This document shows positions 1-7,399 of a stretch of DNA of 64,000 nucleotides, piece by piece. A model generated the notes under the pieces. It was not told the DNA's origin. It did no database searches and saw only the letters and a list, made by a program, of their open reading frames with translations. The DNA is from Rhodovulum euryhalinum (GTDB lineage: Bacteria > Pseudomonadota > Alphaproteobacteria > Rhodobacterales > Rhodobacteraceae). The DNA is taken from contig NZ_SLWW01000001.1 of NCBI RefSeq assembly GCF_004342445.1, forward strand, positions 186,001 to 250,000. The letters run 5' to 3'. A program made the translations under genes and the position numbers. The first letter of the stretch is position 1. Each line of letters opens with the position of its first letter.

Positions 1-28
1 CCGATCGCGAAGACATTCCCCGGCATGC

Positions 29-107
29 TTCTTCTTGGCCGAAATACTCCGGGGGGTCGCGGGGGGCAGCGCCCCCCGCGCGGGTCGCCCCGGCGTCAGC
101 CGGGGCG
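29..107 (+). repeat. Composite intergenic repeat, copy 1 (box plus two hairpins)
   Basis: A box reading TTCTTCTTGGCC then GAAATACTCC (29-50) is followed by a perfect 10-bp hairpin (58-67 with 71-80, loop AGC) and a perfect 9-bp hairpin (86-94 with 99-107, loop GTCA). The same box followed by different hairpins recurs at 3121-3031 (minus strand) and 7344-7394. The stems differ in sequence between copies while the box and layout are kept. Whether it acts as a terminator, an mRNA stabiliser or a mobile REP-like element cannot be told from sequence alone. Confidence 0.7.
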
Positions 108-188
108 AAACTCCGGGTGCTGCAATCGACCCCGGGCCCGGTTTCGCAAGGCGACCCAAAGATGACTCTTTGACATAGCTCCGGATTC

Positions 189-208
189 GGGCGTATACGG
201 GCGCATAC
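189..208 (+). promoter_or_regulatory. Tandem 10-bp direct repeat upstream of sqr
   Basis: GGGCGTATAC is immediately followed by GGGCGCATAC, 35 bases before the sqr start codon. The surrounding 180-230 stretch is the most AT-rich part of the leader, so this could be a regulator site or part of the promoter. I could not match it to the SqrR/BigR site. Confidence 0.3.
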
Positions 209-243
209 ACATGCAATTATGCGAATGTTTTGGGAGGAGACCC

Positions 244-1563
244 ATGAAGCACCCGGACCGTATCGCCCTCTCGCGGCGGGGATTCCTCGGGATGGCGGCG
301 GGGGGCATGGCGCTGGCCGGCGCCGCGGCGCCCGCACGCGCCCAGAAGGTCGCGACCTCGGCGCGCATCGTGATCCTGGGCGCCGGGGCGGCCGGGACCG
401 CGATGGCAAGCCGGCTCGTCGAACGGCTCGACGGCGCGACGATCACCATCGTCGACGGGCGCAAGCGCCACCTCTACCAGCCGGGGTTCACCCTGATCGC
501 GGCGGGCCTGAAACCGGCAAGCTACTCGGTCTCTTCCACCGGCGAATGGCTGCCCCGGGGCGTCGAATGGATCGAGGAGGCCGCAGCCGAGATCGACCCC
601 GAGGCCAACCGGATCGTTACCACGGGCGGCAAGACCGTCGCCTATGATTTCCTGATCCTCGCAAGCGGGCTGAAACTCGACTGGGACGCGATCGAGGGCT
701 TCGACATGGCCCTTGTCGGCACCAATGGCATCGGCGCGGTCTATGCCGGTCCGGAACAGGCCGCGGCCACCTGGGGCGCGATGGACCGCTTTACCGACGA
801 GGGCGGCAAGGCGGTGTTCTTCCGGCCCGCCACGGAAATGAAATGTGCCGGCGCGCCGCTGAAATACACCTTTCTTACCGACGACTATGCGCGGCGCAAG
901 GGCAGCCGGGGCCGGGTGGAAATCCACTACGCCGCCCATAACAAGAGCTTCTTTTCGGTCCCGATCGTGAACGAGAAGGTGCGGATGCTGTTCGACGACC
1001 GGGGCGTGAAGCCCAGCTTCGACCACGTCCTGAAAGCCATCGACCCGGGCAAGAAGATCCTCACCTTCGCCACGCCCGAGGGCGACCGCGAGATGGATTA
1101 CGACTTCACCAACGTGATCCCGCCCATGGTGGCCCCCGACGTCGTGCGCAATTCGCCCCTGCCCTGGCAGGACGGCCCCTGGGTGAACGAGGGCTGGGCC
1201 GAGGTCGACAAGGAGACGATGCGCCATGTCCGCTACCGCAACGTCTTCGCCGTGGGCGACATCGCAGGCGTGCCCAAGGGCAAGACCGCGGCCTCGGTCA
1301 AGTGGCAGGTACCGGTGGCCGAGGATCACCTGGTCGCCGATATCGAGGGCAAGCTGAGCCCGGCCGTCTATAACGGCTACACCTCCTGCCCGATGATCAC
1401 CCGGGTCGGCCGCGCCATGCTGGTCGAGTTCGACTACAAGAATAACCTGACCCCGTCCTTCCCCGGCGTCATCGCGCCGCTGGAAGAATTGTGGATTTCC
1501 TGGCTGATGAAGGAGGTGGCGCTGAAGGCCACCTATAACGCGATGCTGCGCGGCAAGGCATAA
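244..1563 (+). CDS. sqr: Sulfide:quinone oxidoreductase, type II, Tat-exported
   Basis: FAD-dependent flavoprotein of 439 residues that oxidises sulfide and passes electrons to quinone. The N-terminus carries a twin-arginine signal (SRRGFLG followed by a hydrophobic Ala/Gly stretch), so it should act in the periplasm. A Rossmann GxGxxG lies at residues 46-51 and the second FAD motif FAVGD at about 335-339. Two cysteines stand in the contexts MKCAGAP (C201) and YTSCP (C382), the redox pair typical of type II (mitochondrial-like) SQRs. I place the start at 244 because a GGGAGGAG ribosome site lies just upstream; an in-frame codon at 211 would put 11 extra residues before the Tat signal. It heads an operon with two membrane-protein genes. 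A flavocytochrome c subunit is less likely because no cytochrome partner is present. Confidence 0.85.
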   Translation: MKHPDRIALSRRGFLGMAAGGMALAGAAAPARAQKVATSARIVILGAGAAGTAMASRLVERLDGATITIVDGRKRHLYQPGFTLIAAGLKPASYSVSSTGEWLPRGVEWIEEAAAEIDPEANRIVTTGGKTVAYDFLILASGLKLDWDAIEGFDMALVGTNGIGAVYAGPEQAAATWGAMDRFTDEGGKAVFFRPATEMKCAGAPLKYTFLTDDYARRKGSRGRVEIHYAAHNKSFFSVPIVNEKVRMLFDDRGVKPSFDHVLKAIDPGKKILTFATPEGDREMDYDFTNVIPPMVAPDVVRNSPLPWQDGPWVNEGWAEVDKETMRHVRYRNVFAVGDIAGVPKGKTAASVKWQVPVAEDHLVADIEGKLSPAVYNGYTSCPMITRVGRAMLVEFDYKNNLTPSFPGVIAPLEELWISWLMKEVALKATYNAMLRGKA

Positions 1564-1575
1564 GGAGGAAGACCG

Positions 1576-1935
1576 ATGAAAGACCTCACTCTCGAAACTT
1601 TGATCGCCGTCTTCGAAGAGATGTACGGCCCCCTGCTGTTCTGGACTATGGTGGCCGTCGCCATAATCATTACTCTTGCATTCATCTTTGTTCTGATTCG
1701 CGACCGCAGCATCGAGGGCCGCTATCTTGCGCGGGCCGAACTGACGGCGCCGATCGGGGCAATCGCCGCGATCCTGTTCGTGCAGAACATCACGAATTCC
1801 GGCTTTTCCGATATCGGGGGGCCGATCGACGTGATCGTCGTCCTGCTGACCGGGGTTGCGGGGGCGGGTGGCCTGATATTCCTGGCCTATGTGGTCCAGG
1901 CGTTCATGCGCCAGCCCGGGAACAACCGACACTGA
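1576..1935 (+). CDS. Small membrane protein (DUF5368-like) in sqr operon
   Basis: A 119-residue protein with three likely hydrophobic helices (about residues 20-42, 58-75 and 85-110) separated by a charged IRDRSIEGRY loop. It begins 12 bases after sqr, with AAGGAGGAAG as ribosome site. It resembles small uncharacterised Rhodobacteraceae proteins that I recall as DUF5368; that family name is from memory. No catalytic motif or cysteine is present. Lying between sqr and an anion-channel gene, it may help membrane docking or transport of sulfur species, which is inference. Confidence 0.75.
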   Translation: MKDLTLETLIAVFEEMYGPLLFWTMVAVAIIITLAFIFVLIRDRSIEGRYLARAELTAPIGAIAAILFVQNITNSGFSDIGGPIDVIVVLLTGVAGAGGLIFLAYVVQAFMRQPGNNRH

Positions 1936-1954
1936 CCGAGGAGTCACCGCTGCG

Positions 1955-2938
1955 ATGAGCGCATCCGCCGAAACCGGGCATGGGGCACAGGAAAGCCGCC
2001 TGGCCCATTTCCCGATCACCTTCTTCGCCACCGTGATGGGCATGCTGGGCCTGACGCTGGCGCTGCATGCCGCGGAAAATGCCTATGGGCTGACCGTGCA
2101 TTACTCTCACTACGTGCTGCTGGCCTCGGCGGCGCTGCTGCTGGCGGTGGCCATCCTCTACACCCTGAAGGTCCTGACCCATTTCAGGATGGCGGCCTGG
2201 GAATGGCACCATCCGGTGCGGCTGGCCTTCTTTCCGACGATCTCGATCTCGCTGATCCTGATGTCGATCGCGACATTGGGCGAGTATCCGGCGATCGCCG
2301 GGCCGCTGTGGATCTTCGGCACGGCGTTGCAGGGGGTGCTGTCGCTGCTGGTGATCTCGGACTGGATCGGGCATCGCGACTTCAAGCCGGGCCACATGAA
2401 CGCAGCCTTTTTCATTCCGGCGGTCGGCAACATCCTGGTGCCGATCGCGGGGGCGCCACTTGGTTATACCGATATCTCGTGGCTGTTCTTCTCGGGTGGG
2501 CTGTTGTTCTGGGTGGTGTTGCTGACGCTTGTGATGAACCGGCTGATGTTCCACGAACCGCTGCCGGCGCGCCTGCAACCGACCCTGGTGATCCTGATCG
2601 CGCCGCCGGCAGTGGGATTCATCTCGTGGATGCGGCTCAATGGCGAACTGGATCACCTGGCGATGTTCCTGATCAACTCGGCCTATGTCTTTGCGCTGAT
2701 CGTGGCGACGCAACTGCCCAAGATCCTGCGCCTTCCCTTTGCGCTGTCGTTCTGGGCGCTCTCCTTCCCGCTGGCCGCGCTGACCATCGCGACCTTCCTG
2801 TATGCGGGCACGACCGGATCGGCCTTTCACAAGACGCTGGGCGGCGGGCTTCTGGCGCTGCTTGTCGTCGTGATCGCGGTTCTGGTGGGACGGACCGCGG
2901 TGGCGATCGCGCGTCACGAGATCTGCCAACCGGAATAG
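1955..2938 (+). CDS. SLAC1/TehA-family anion channel or exporter
   Basis: Integral membrane protein of 327 residues with about ten hydrophobic helices, matching the TDT/SLAC1 family (TehA, malate transporters, yeast sulfite exporter Ssu1). Recognisable features are the N-terminal HFPITFFATVMG segment, the HPVRLAFFPT loop and central FFIPAVGNILVPIAG. The start at 1955 is 19 bases after the preceding stop, with CGAGGAG upstream. Position behind sqr suggests efflux of a sulfur oxyanion such as sulfite made from sulfide, in analogy with Ssu1. That substrate is an inference; organic acids or tellurite are alternatives. A strong terminator follows. Confidence 0.75.
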   Translation: MSASAETGHGAQESRLAHFPITFFATVMGMLGLTLALHAAENAYGLTVHYSHYVLLASAALLLAVAILYTLKVLTHFRMAAWEWHHPVRLAFFPTISISLILMSIATLGEYPAIAGPLWIFGTALQGVLSLLVISDWIGHRDFKPGHMNAAFFIPAVGNILVPIAGAPLGYTDISWLFFSGGLLFWVVLLTLVMNRLMFHEPLPARLQPTLVILIAPPAVGFISWMRLNGELDHLAMFLINSAYVFALIVATQLPKILRLPFALSFWALSFPLAALTIATFLYAGTTGSAFHKTLGGGLLALLVVVIAVLVGRTAVAIARHEICQPE

Positions 2939-2963
2939 ACCCGGCAGGGGCTGGTTACGGGAA

Positions 2964-2990
2964 GGGCGGTCCGCAACGGGCCGCCCTTTT
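2964..2990 (+). terminator. Rho-independent terminator of sqr operon
   Basis: A 9-bp stem (2964-2972 with 2978-2986, one G-U pair) around the loop GCAAC is followed by TTTT, 25 bases after the last gene of the operon. Confidence 0.85.
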
Positions 2991-3030
2991 CATGCGCGCG
3001 GCGGTCGGGGGCTCTCCCGCCCCGCGCCGC

Positions 3031-3121
3031 GCGGGGCTTGCGCCCCGCTTGCACGGCGTTGGGCCGGGCCGCGCGCTGACGCGCGCGGCGCCTCCGGCGG
3101 GAGTATTTGGGCCAGGAAGAA
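3031..3121 (-). repeat. Composite intergenic repeat, copy 2 (box plus two hairpins)
   Basis: Read on the minus strand, the box TTCTTCCTGGCCCAAATACT (from 3121) lies just after the znuB stop. It is followed by a 9-bp hairpin (3089-3081 with 3076-3068, loop GTCA) and a 7-bp hairpin (3048-3042 with 3037-3031, loop GCAA). The order box-hairpin-hairpin matches copy 1, and the loops GTCA and GCAA recur among the copies. Confidence 0.7.
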
Positions 3122-3131
3122 ACGGGCGGGG

Positions 3132-3917
3132 TCAGGCCCGGCGGGGAGCGAGACGGCTGAGCGCGAACAGCACCGTCGCGGCGACCACGATGCTGGGGCC
3201 CGCGGGCGTATCGAAGGCGAGCGAACCCCAGAGCCCGCCCAGCGCGGCCAGTGCCCCGAGCGCGGTCGCCAGCAGCGCCATCATCTCGGGCGAGCGGCTC
3301 AGCGGGCGGGCCGCGGCCGCGGGGATGATCAGCATCGCCACGATCAGCAGCGCGCCGACGACCTGCAGCGCCACCGCCACCACGAGGGCCAGCGCGACCG
3401 TCAGCACAAGCCGTTCGCGGGCGGGATCAAGCCCTGCCGCCTTGGCGAGATCCTCGCTGACGGTGACGGTCAGAAGTGCGCTCCAGCGCCACAGCAAGAG
3501 CGCGAGAACCGCCAGCGCACCCGTCCAGATCACCGCGAGTTCGGCCCGGCCGACGGCGAGGATATCGCCGAAGAGATAGGCCGAAATATCGACCCGCACC
3601 GCCGGCAGGAACGAGACCGCCACCAGGCCGAAGGCAAGCGCGCCATGGGCGAGGACGCCAAGCGCGGTGTCCATCGCGAGGCCGCGCCCGGCAAGCGCGC
3701 TGACCGTCATCGCCATCGCGAGCGCGACCGCCAGGGTGCCCGCGAAAAGCGAGACCTGGAAACCCAGCGCCAGCGCCACGCCCAGGATCGCCGCATGCGC
3801 CGTCGCCTCGCCGAAATACGCCATGCGCCGCCAGACGACAAAGGCCCCCAGGGGCCCCGCAGCCAGCGCCACCGCAAGCCCGGCAAGCCCGGCCCGCATC
3901 AGGAAATCATCCAGCAT
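3132..3917 (-). CDS. znuB: Zinc ABC transporter permease ZnuB
   Basis: Permease of 261 residues in the ABC-3 (metal) family with about eight hydrophobic helices. Typical segments are the WRRMAYFGEATAHAAILG stretch near residues 27-44 and the ALLIVAMLIIPAAAA helix. It forms the membrane channel that receives Zn(II) from ZnuA and is powered by ZnuC. The start at 3917 overlaps the end of znuC by 11 bases, indicating translational coupling; in-frame upstream codons would read through the His-codon-rich end of znuC and are unlikely. It is last in the zur-znuC-znuB operon and is followed by a composite repeat. Confidence 0.93.
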   Translation of the reverse strand: MLDDFLMRAGLAGLAVALAAGPLGAFVVWRRMAYFGEATAHAAILGVALALGFQVSLFAGTLAVALAMAMTVSALAGRGLAMDTALGVLAHGALAFGLVAVSFLPAVRVDISAYLFGDILAVGRAELAVIWTGALAVLALLLWRWSALLTVTVSEDLAKAAGLDPARERLVLTVALALVVAVALQVVGALLIVAMLIIPAAAARPLSRSPEMMALLATALGALAALGGLWGSLAFDTPAGPSIVVAATVLFALSRLAPRRA

Positions 3918-4713
3918 GGGCGGGCTCCTCGCGTTCGCGATGCGCGTGGCCGTGGTCGGGATCGTGCCCGGACTCGTGGTCGGGATCGTGGCTGTGGTCG
4001 CAGGCGTCGTGGTCGTGGTCATGCGCATGCTGGTAAAGCGCCATGGTGCCATGGGTGCCAAGGCCGAAAAGCGCGCGGTATTCCGGCGCCGCGGTCACCA
4101 CATGGGGCTGGCCCTGGCAGCAGATATGGCCATTCAGGCAGATCACCCGGTCCGAGGCCGCCATCACCACGTGCAGATCGTGGCTGACCATCAGGATGCC
4201 TGCGCCGGTCTCGCGCCGGACATCCTCGATCAGTTCGTAGAACGACGCGGTGCCGGGCTGGTCAAGCCCCTGGGTCGCCTCGTCCAGGATCAGCAGTTCG
4301 GGATCGGCCAGCAGCGCGCGGGCCAGCAGCACCCGCTGGAACTGTCCGCCCGACAGCGACGTCAGTTGGCGGCCCTCCAGTCCCGGCACGCCGACACGGC
4401 CAAGCATGGCGGAGATCTCGCCCCGACCGCGGCGGTCGGGCAGCGACAGGAAGCGGGCCACGCTCAGCGGCATCCGGTCGTCCACCGCCAGCCGTTGCGG
4501 CACATAGCCGATTCGCAACCCCGCGCGGCGGGTGATCCGGCCTGCGGATGGCCGGACCACGCCCAGCAGCGCGCGGACCAGCGTCGACTTGCCCGAGCCG
4601 TTCGGCCCGACCACCGTGACGATCTCGCCCGCGTCGATCTGCATGTCGACGTCGCGCAACGCGACAACGCCCCCGTACGAGGCCCCAAGCCCGCGCGCGG
4701 CGATCAGCGTCAT
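3907..4713 (-). CDS. znuC: Zinc ABC transporter ATPase ZnuC with His-rich tail
   Basis: ATPase of 268 residues: Walker A GPNGSGKST (36-44), signature LSGGQ (120-124), Walker B LILDE (141-145) and switch His in VSHD (H178). The family motif CLNGHICC is at about 192-199. The last 40 residues form a His/Asp-rich tail with about 13 histidines (228-266), longer than the short His cluster at the end of E. coli ZnuC, and may bind or sense cytoplasmic zinc. The start at 4713 overlaps the zur stop as ATGA. The operon should be repressed by Zur when zinc is plentiful. Confidence 0.93.
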   Translation of the reverse strand: MTLIAARGLGASYGGVVALRDVDMQIDAGEIVTVVGPNGSGKSTLVRALLGVVRPSAGRITRRAGLRIGYVPQRLAVDDRMPLSVARFLSLPDRRGRGEISAMLGRVGVPGLEGRQLTSLSGGQFQRVLLARALLADPELLILDEATQGLDQPGTASFYELIEDVRRETGAGILMVSHDLHVVMAASDRVICLNGHICCQGQPHVVTAAPEYRALFGLGTHGTMALYQHAHDHDHDACDHSHDPDHESGHDPDHGHAHREREEPAHAG

Positions 4714-5222
4714 GGCCTGTCCTTCCGGTGATCGGGCTCGCAGTCCGGCCGGCAGGCGGGACAAAGGCCCACGGCCTCGACGCTCATCCGCTCGATCTCG
4801 AAACCGGCGCCCGCGGCGGCCTGCCGCAACGCCTCGGCCACCGCGGCCCCAGGCGCCTCGGCCAGCGCGTTGCAAGCCGAACAGATCAGGAAGGCGGGGA
4901 TGTGAACCTCGCCCGGATGCATGCAGGCGGCAAAGGCATTCAGCCGGCGGATGCGGTGCGCCAGCCCATTCTCGACCAGGAATTCGAGGGCGCGGTAGGC
5001 CACCGGGGGCTGGCGGCCGAACCCGTCCTCGGCCAGCCGGTCCAGCACCTCATAGGCACCCAGCGCCTGATGCGCCTCGAGCAAGATTTCCAGCGTCCGG
5101 CGGCGCACCGGGGTCAGGCGCAGGCCCTGTGCCTCGGCCAGCGCCTCGGCGCGCGCCAGTGCCTCGGTCCGGCAGGCGCCGTGGTCATGGCTGGCAAAGG
5201 CCAGCGTGCCGTCCGGGTCCAT
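4710..5222 (-). CDS. zur: Zinc uptake regulator Zur (Fur family)
   Basis: Fur-family metalloregulator of 170 residues. A winged helix occupies about residues 30-95 (LTPVRRRTLEILL, then PVAYRALEFLVENGLAHRI) and is followed by a dimerisation/metal domain with two CxxC pairs, C114-C117 and C154-C157, expected for the structural zinc site. An extra HDHGAC cluster sits near the N-terminus. It heads zur-znuC-znuB and is divergent from znuA, with a palindromic box in the 77-base gap, so autoregulation and control of both arms are expected. Assignment as Zur rather than Fur rests on the znu neighbours. Confidence 0.92.
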   Translation of the reverse strand: MDPDGTLAFASHDHGACRTEALARAEALAEAQGLRLTPVRRRTLEILLEAHQALGAYEVLDRLAEDGFGRQPPVAYRALEFLVENGLAHRIRRLNAFAACMHPGEVHIPAFLICSACNALAEAPGAAVAEALRQAAAGAGFEIERMSVEAVGLCPACRPDCEPDHRKDRP

Positions 5223-5238
5223 GGGATTCCCCTTGACT

Positions 5239-5253
5239 TGTTATCTTATAACA
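5239..5253. promoter_or_regulatory. Zur operator between zur and znuA
   Basis: TGTTATCTTATAACA is a perfect 6-3-6 inverted repeat of the Fur/Zur type, the only AT-rich palindrome in the divergent region. It begins right after a TTGACT hexamer (5233-5238) that could be the -35 of znuA, so bound Zur would cover the znuA promoter and could block the zur operon as well. Confidence 0.8.
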
Positions 5254-5299
5254 TATTCTTTATGCGCCGAACCGCAACCCCGAACCGACGGAGCCTGTC

Positions 5300-6298
5300 A
5301 TGCGTTCGCTGACCGCCCTTGCCCTTGTCCTGGCCGCAGCCCCGGCGCTGGCCGCACCGCCCAAGGTAATGACCGATATCCCCGCCGTCCATGCGCTGAC
5401 CGCCTCGGTGATGGGCGATCTCGGCACGCCGGGCATCCTGCTCGACCAGGGGGCCGATGCGCATCACTTCCAGTTGCGTCCGTCGCAGGCCAAGGCCCTG
5501 TCCGAGGCGGATCTTCTGCTTTGGATCGGCCCGCGGATGACGCCCTGGCTGGAGCGTGCCGTCGCGGGTGTCGGCCTTGCGGGCGAGAGCGTCATCCTGA
5601 TCGAGGCCCCGGGCACCTTCCGGCGCGACTTCGACGAGGCGGCCGGGAAGGACGGGCACGCGGACGAGGATGACCACGCCGAGGCGCACGATCATGTCGA
5701 GGAAGACCATGCACATGGGCAAGAGGACCATGCCGGGGCCGACGATCACGACCACGGCCACGCCAAGACCGGGCTCGACCCCCATGCCTGGCTCGACCCC
5801 GAGAACGCGCGGGTCTGGACGCGGTTGATCGCTGACCGGCTTGCAGCGCTCGACCCCGGGAACGGCGCCGCCTACGCGGCGAACGCCGCGGCGACGCTAG
5901 CCGCCATCGACGCGGCCGAGGCCGAGACCCGGGCGCTGCTCGCGCCCGTGGACGATGCCGCGATCATGGTGTTCCATGATGCCTACGGCTATTTCGCCGA
6001 CCATTTCGGCGTCAATGTCGCCGGCGCCATCGCGCTGGGGGACGCCGCCGATCCGGGCGCGGGCCGGCTGGACGCGCTGCGCGACGAGTTGCGACACGAG
6101 GGCGTCGCCTGCATCTTTCCCGAGGCGCAGCACGATCCCGCCTATGTCGCGGCCATCGTCGAAGGCACCGGCACCCGCGTCGGCGCTCCGCTCGACCCCT
6201 CGGGCAGCACGCTCGCCTACGGCCCCGATCTCTACCCTGCGCTCCTGACCGGGCTTGCCCGCAGCATCGCTGATTGCGTGACCGGCGCGGGGGGCTGA
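5300..6298 (+). CDS. znuA: Periplasmic zinc-binding protein ZnuA
   Basis: Solute-binding protein of 332 residues with a Sec signal peptide cleaved after about ALA (residue 19). It captures Zn(II) for ZnuBC. Candidate ligands are the His in IPAVH (H31), the HH of DAHHFQLRPSQ (near 55-56), DPHAWLDP (H162) and VFHDAYGYF. A His/Asp/Glu-rich loop at about 120-154, with roughly ten histidines, is the flexible zinc-collecting loop that distinguishes ZnuA from manganese-binding relatives. It is transcribed divergently from zur and under the same palindromic box. Confidence 0.93.
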   Translation: MRSLTALALVLAAAPALAAPPKVMTDIPAVHALTASVMGDLGTPGILLDQGADAHHFQLRPSQAKALSEADLLLWIGPRMTPWLERAVAGVGLAGESVILIEAPGTFRRDFDEAAGKDGHADEDDHAEAHDHVEEDHAHGQEDHAGADDHDHGHAKTGLDPHAWLDPENARVWTRLIADRLAALDPGNGAAYAANAAATLAAIDAAEAETRALLAPVDDAAIMVFHDAYGYFADHFGVNVAGAIALGDAADPGAGRLDALRDELRHEGVACIFPEAQHDPAYVAAIVEGTGTRVGAPLDPSGSTLAYGPDLYPALLTGLARSIADCVTGAGG

Positions 6299-6321
6299 CC
6301 CCGCGCCGCCCCGTCGTCGCC

Positions 6322-7287
6322 TCAGAAATCGATCTCGACCGCCACGCCCTTTGCTCTGGCAAGGTCCACCGCCCTTGAGGCCACCGCAAGGTCCTGCAGC
6401 CCCACGCCGGTTCCGTCAAACAGCGTGATCGCGTCGACCGAGGTTCGCCCGGGCGCCATGCCCTCGATCACCGCGCCGATCTGGGTGATGTCACCCTCAG
6501 CGATCAGCCCCGCCGCAACGGCGTGCTGCGCTTCGCCGATGCTGACCGACTGCGCCACCTCGTCGGTGAACACCCGCGCGCGCGCCAGGATCGCCGGGTC
6601 CACCTCCTGCTTGCCCTTGGTGTCGGTCCCCATGCAGGCCAGATGCGTGCCAGGGCGGATATGGCCATCCTTCAGCTGCGCCTCGAAACTCGAGGTGATC
6701 GTCACGATCACGTCCGCCTGCGCGCCCAGTTCCTCCAGCGACACCGCCTCGAAGGGCAGGCCCAGCTCCTCGGCCGTCTCGGCCAGCCGCGGCAACATCT
6801 CGGGGTGATAGTTCCAGCCCACCACCCGTTCGAAATCGCGCTGCGCCACCGCCGCGCGCATCTGGAACGCCGACTGGTGCCCGGCACCCACCATGCCCAA
6901 CACCTTCGCATCTTCGCGCGCAAGGTGCTTGATCGACACCGCCGACGCCGCCGCGGTCCGAAGCGCCGTCAACAGGTTGCCGCCGACCAGCGCATGCGCC
7001 CGCCCGGTATCGGCATCGAACAACACCACGGTCGACTGGTGATTGGTCAGCCCCTTCTCGGCATTGCCCGGCCAGTACCCGCCCGATTTCAGCCCCAGAA
7101 CCAGCCCCGCCCGGTCGAAGCCCGACTTGAACCCATACAGAGCATCCGCATGCCCGATCGCCTCGCGGATCACCGGGAAATTGGTGGCCTCCCCCCGCGC
7201 CATCGCAGCGAACACCGCCTCGACCGCATCGAAACATTCCTCGGCCGAGATCAGCCCGGCGATTTCCTTCTCCGGCACGATGATCAT
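6322..7287 (-). CDS. bhcD: Iminosuccinate reductase BhcD
   Basis: Ornithine cyclodeaminase/mu-crystallin-family enzyme of 321 residues. In the beta-hydroxyaspartate cycle it reduces iminosuccinate with NADH to L-aspartate, which returns the amino group to BhcA. A conserved FKSGGYWPGN-type active-site region appears as GLKSGGYWPGN near 66-76, and a Rossmann motif GMVGAGHQS follows at about 131. The assignment depends mainly on context: it is the last gene after bhcA-bhcB-bhcC, as in Paracoccus denitrificans. A 112-base gap to bhcC contains a composite repeat and hairpin, which may tune its expression. Taken alone it would only be called an ornithine cyclodeaminase-like protein. Confidence 0.9.
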   Translation of the reverse strand: MIIVPEKEIAGLISAEECFDAVEAVFAAMARGEATNFPVIREAIGHADALYGFKSGFDRAGLVLGLKSGGYWPGNAEKGLTNHQSTVVLFDADTGRAHALVGGNLLTALRTAAASAVSIKHLAREDAKVLGMVGAGHQSAFQMRAAVAQRDFERVVGWNYHPEMLPRLAETAEELGLPFEAVSLEELGAQADVIVTITSSFEAQLKDGHIRPGTHLACMGTDTKGKQEVDPAILARARVFTDEVAQSVSIGEAQHAVAAGLIAEGDITQIGAVIEGMAPGRTSVDAITLFDGTGVGLQDLAVASRAVDLARAKGVAVEIDF

Positions 7288-7343
7288 GCCTGCCCCTCCT
7301 TGTCATGGAAAAGGGCGCCGGGATCGCGCCCGCGCGCCCTCAC

Positions 7344-7394
7344 TTCTTCTGGCGTCAAATATCCCCGCCGGAGGCAGCCGCCCGCAAGGGCGGC
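7344..7394 (+). repeat. Composite intergenic repeat, copy 3 (box plus hairpin)
   Basis: The box TTCTTCTGGCGTCAAATATC (from 7344) is followed by CCCGCCGGAGG and a perfect 7-bp hairpin (7377-7383 with 7388-7394) with the loop GCAA. It lies between bhcC and bhcD, antisense to their transcript, in which the hairpin is still able to form. It shares CCGCCGGAGG with copy 2. Confidence 0.65.
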
Positions 7395-7399
7395 CCCGG

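Noticed and set aside
217-2043. 608-codon open frame on the minus strand opposite sqr
   Set aside because: It mirrors sqr and its neighbour, gives a His/Asp/Gly/Arg-rich composition typical of antisense frames in GC-rich DNA, and lacks any domain or ribosome site.
3132-4061. Longer znuB starting at 4061
   Set aside because: The extra 48 residues are a Thr/Pro-rich reading of the His-codon repeat at the end of znuC and lack a ribosome site.
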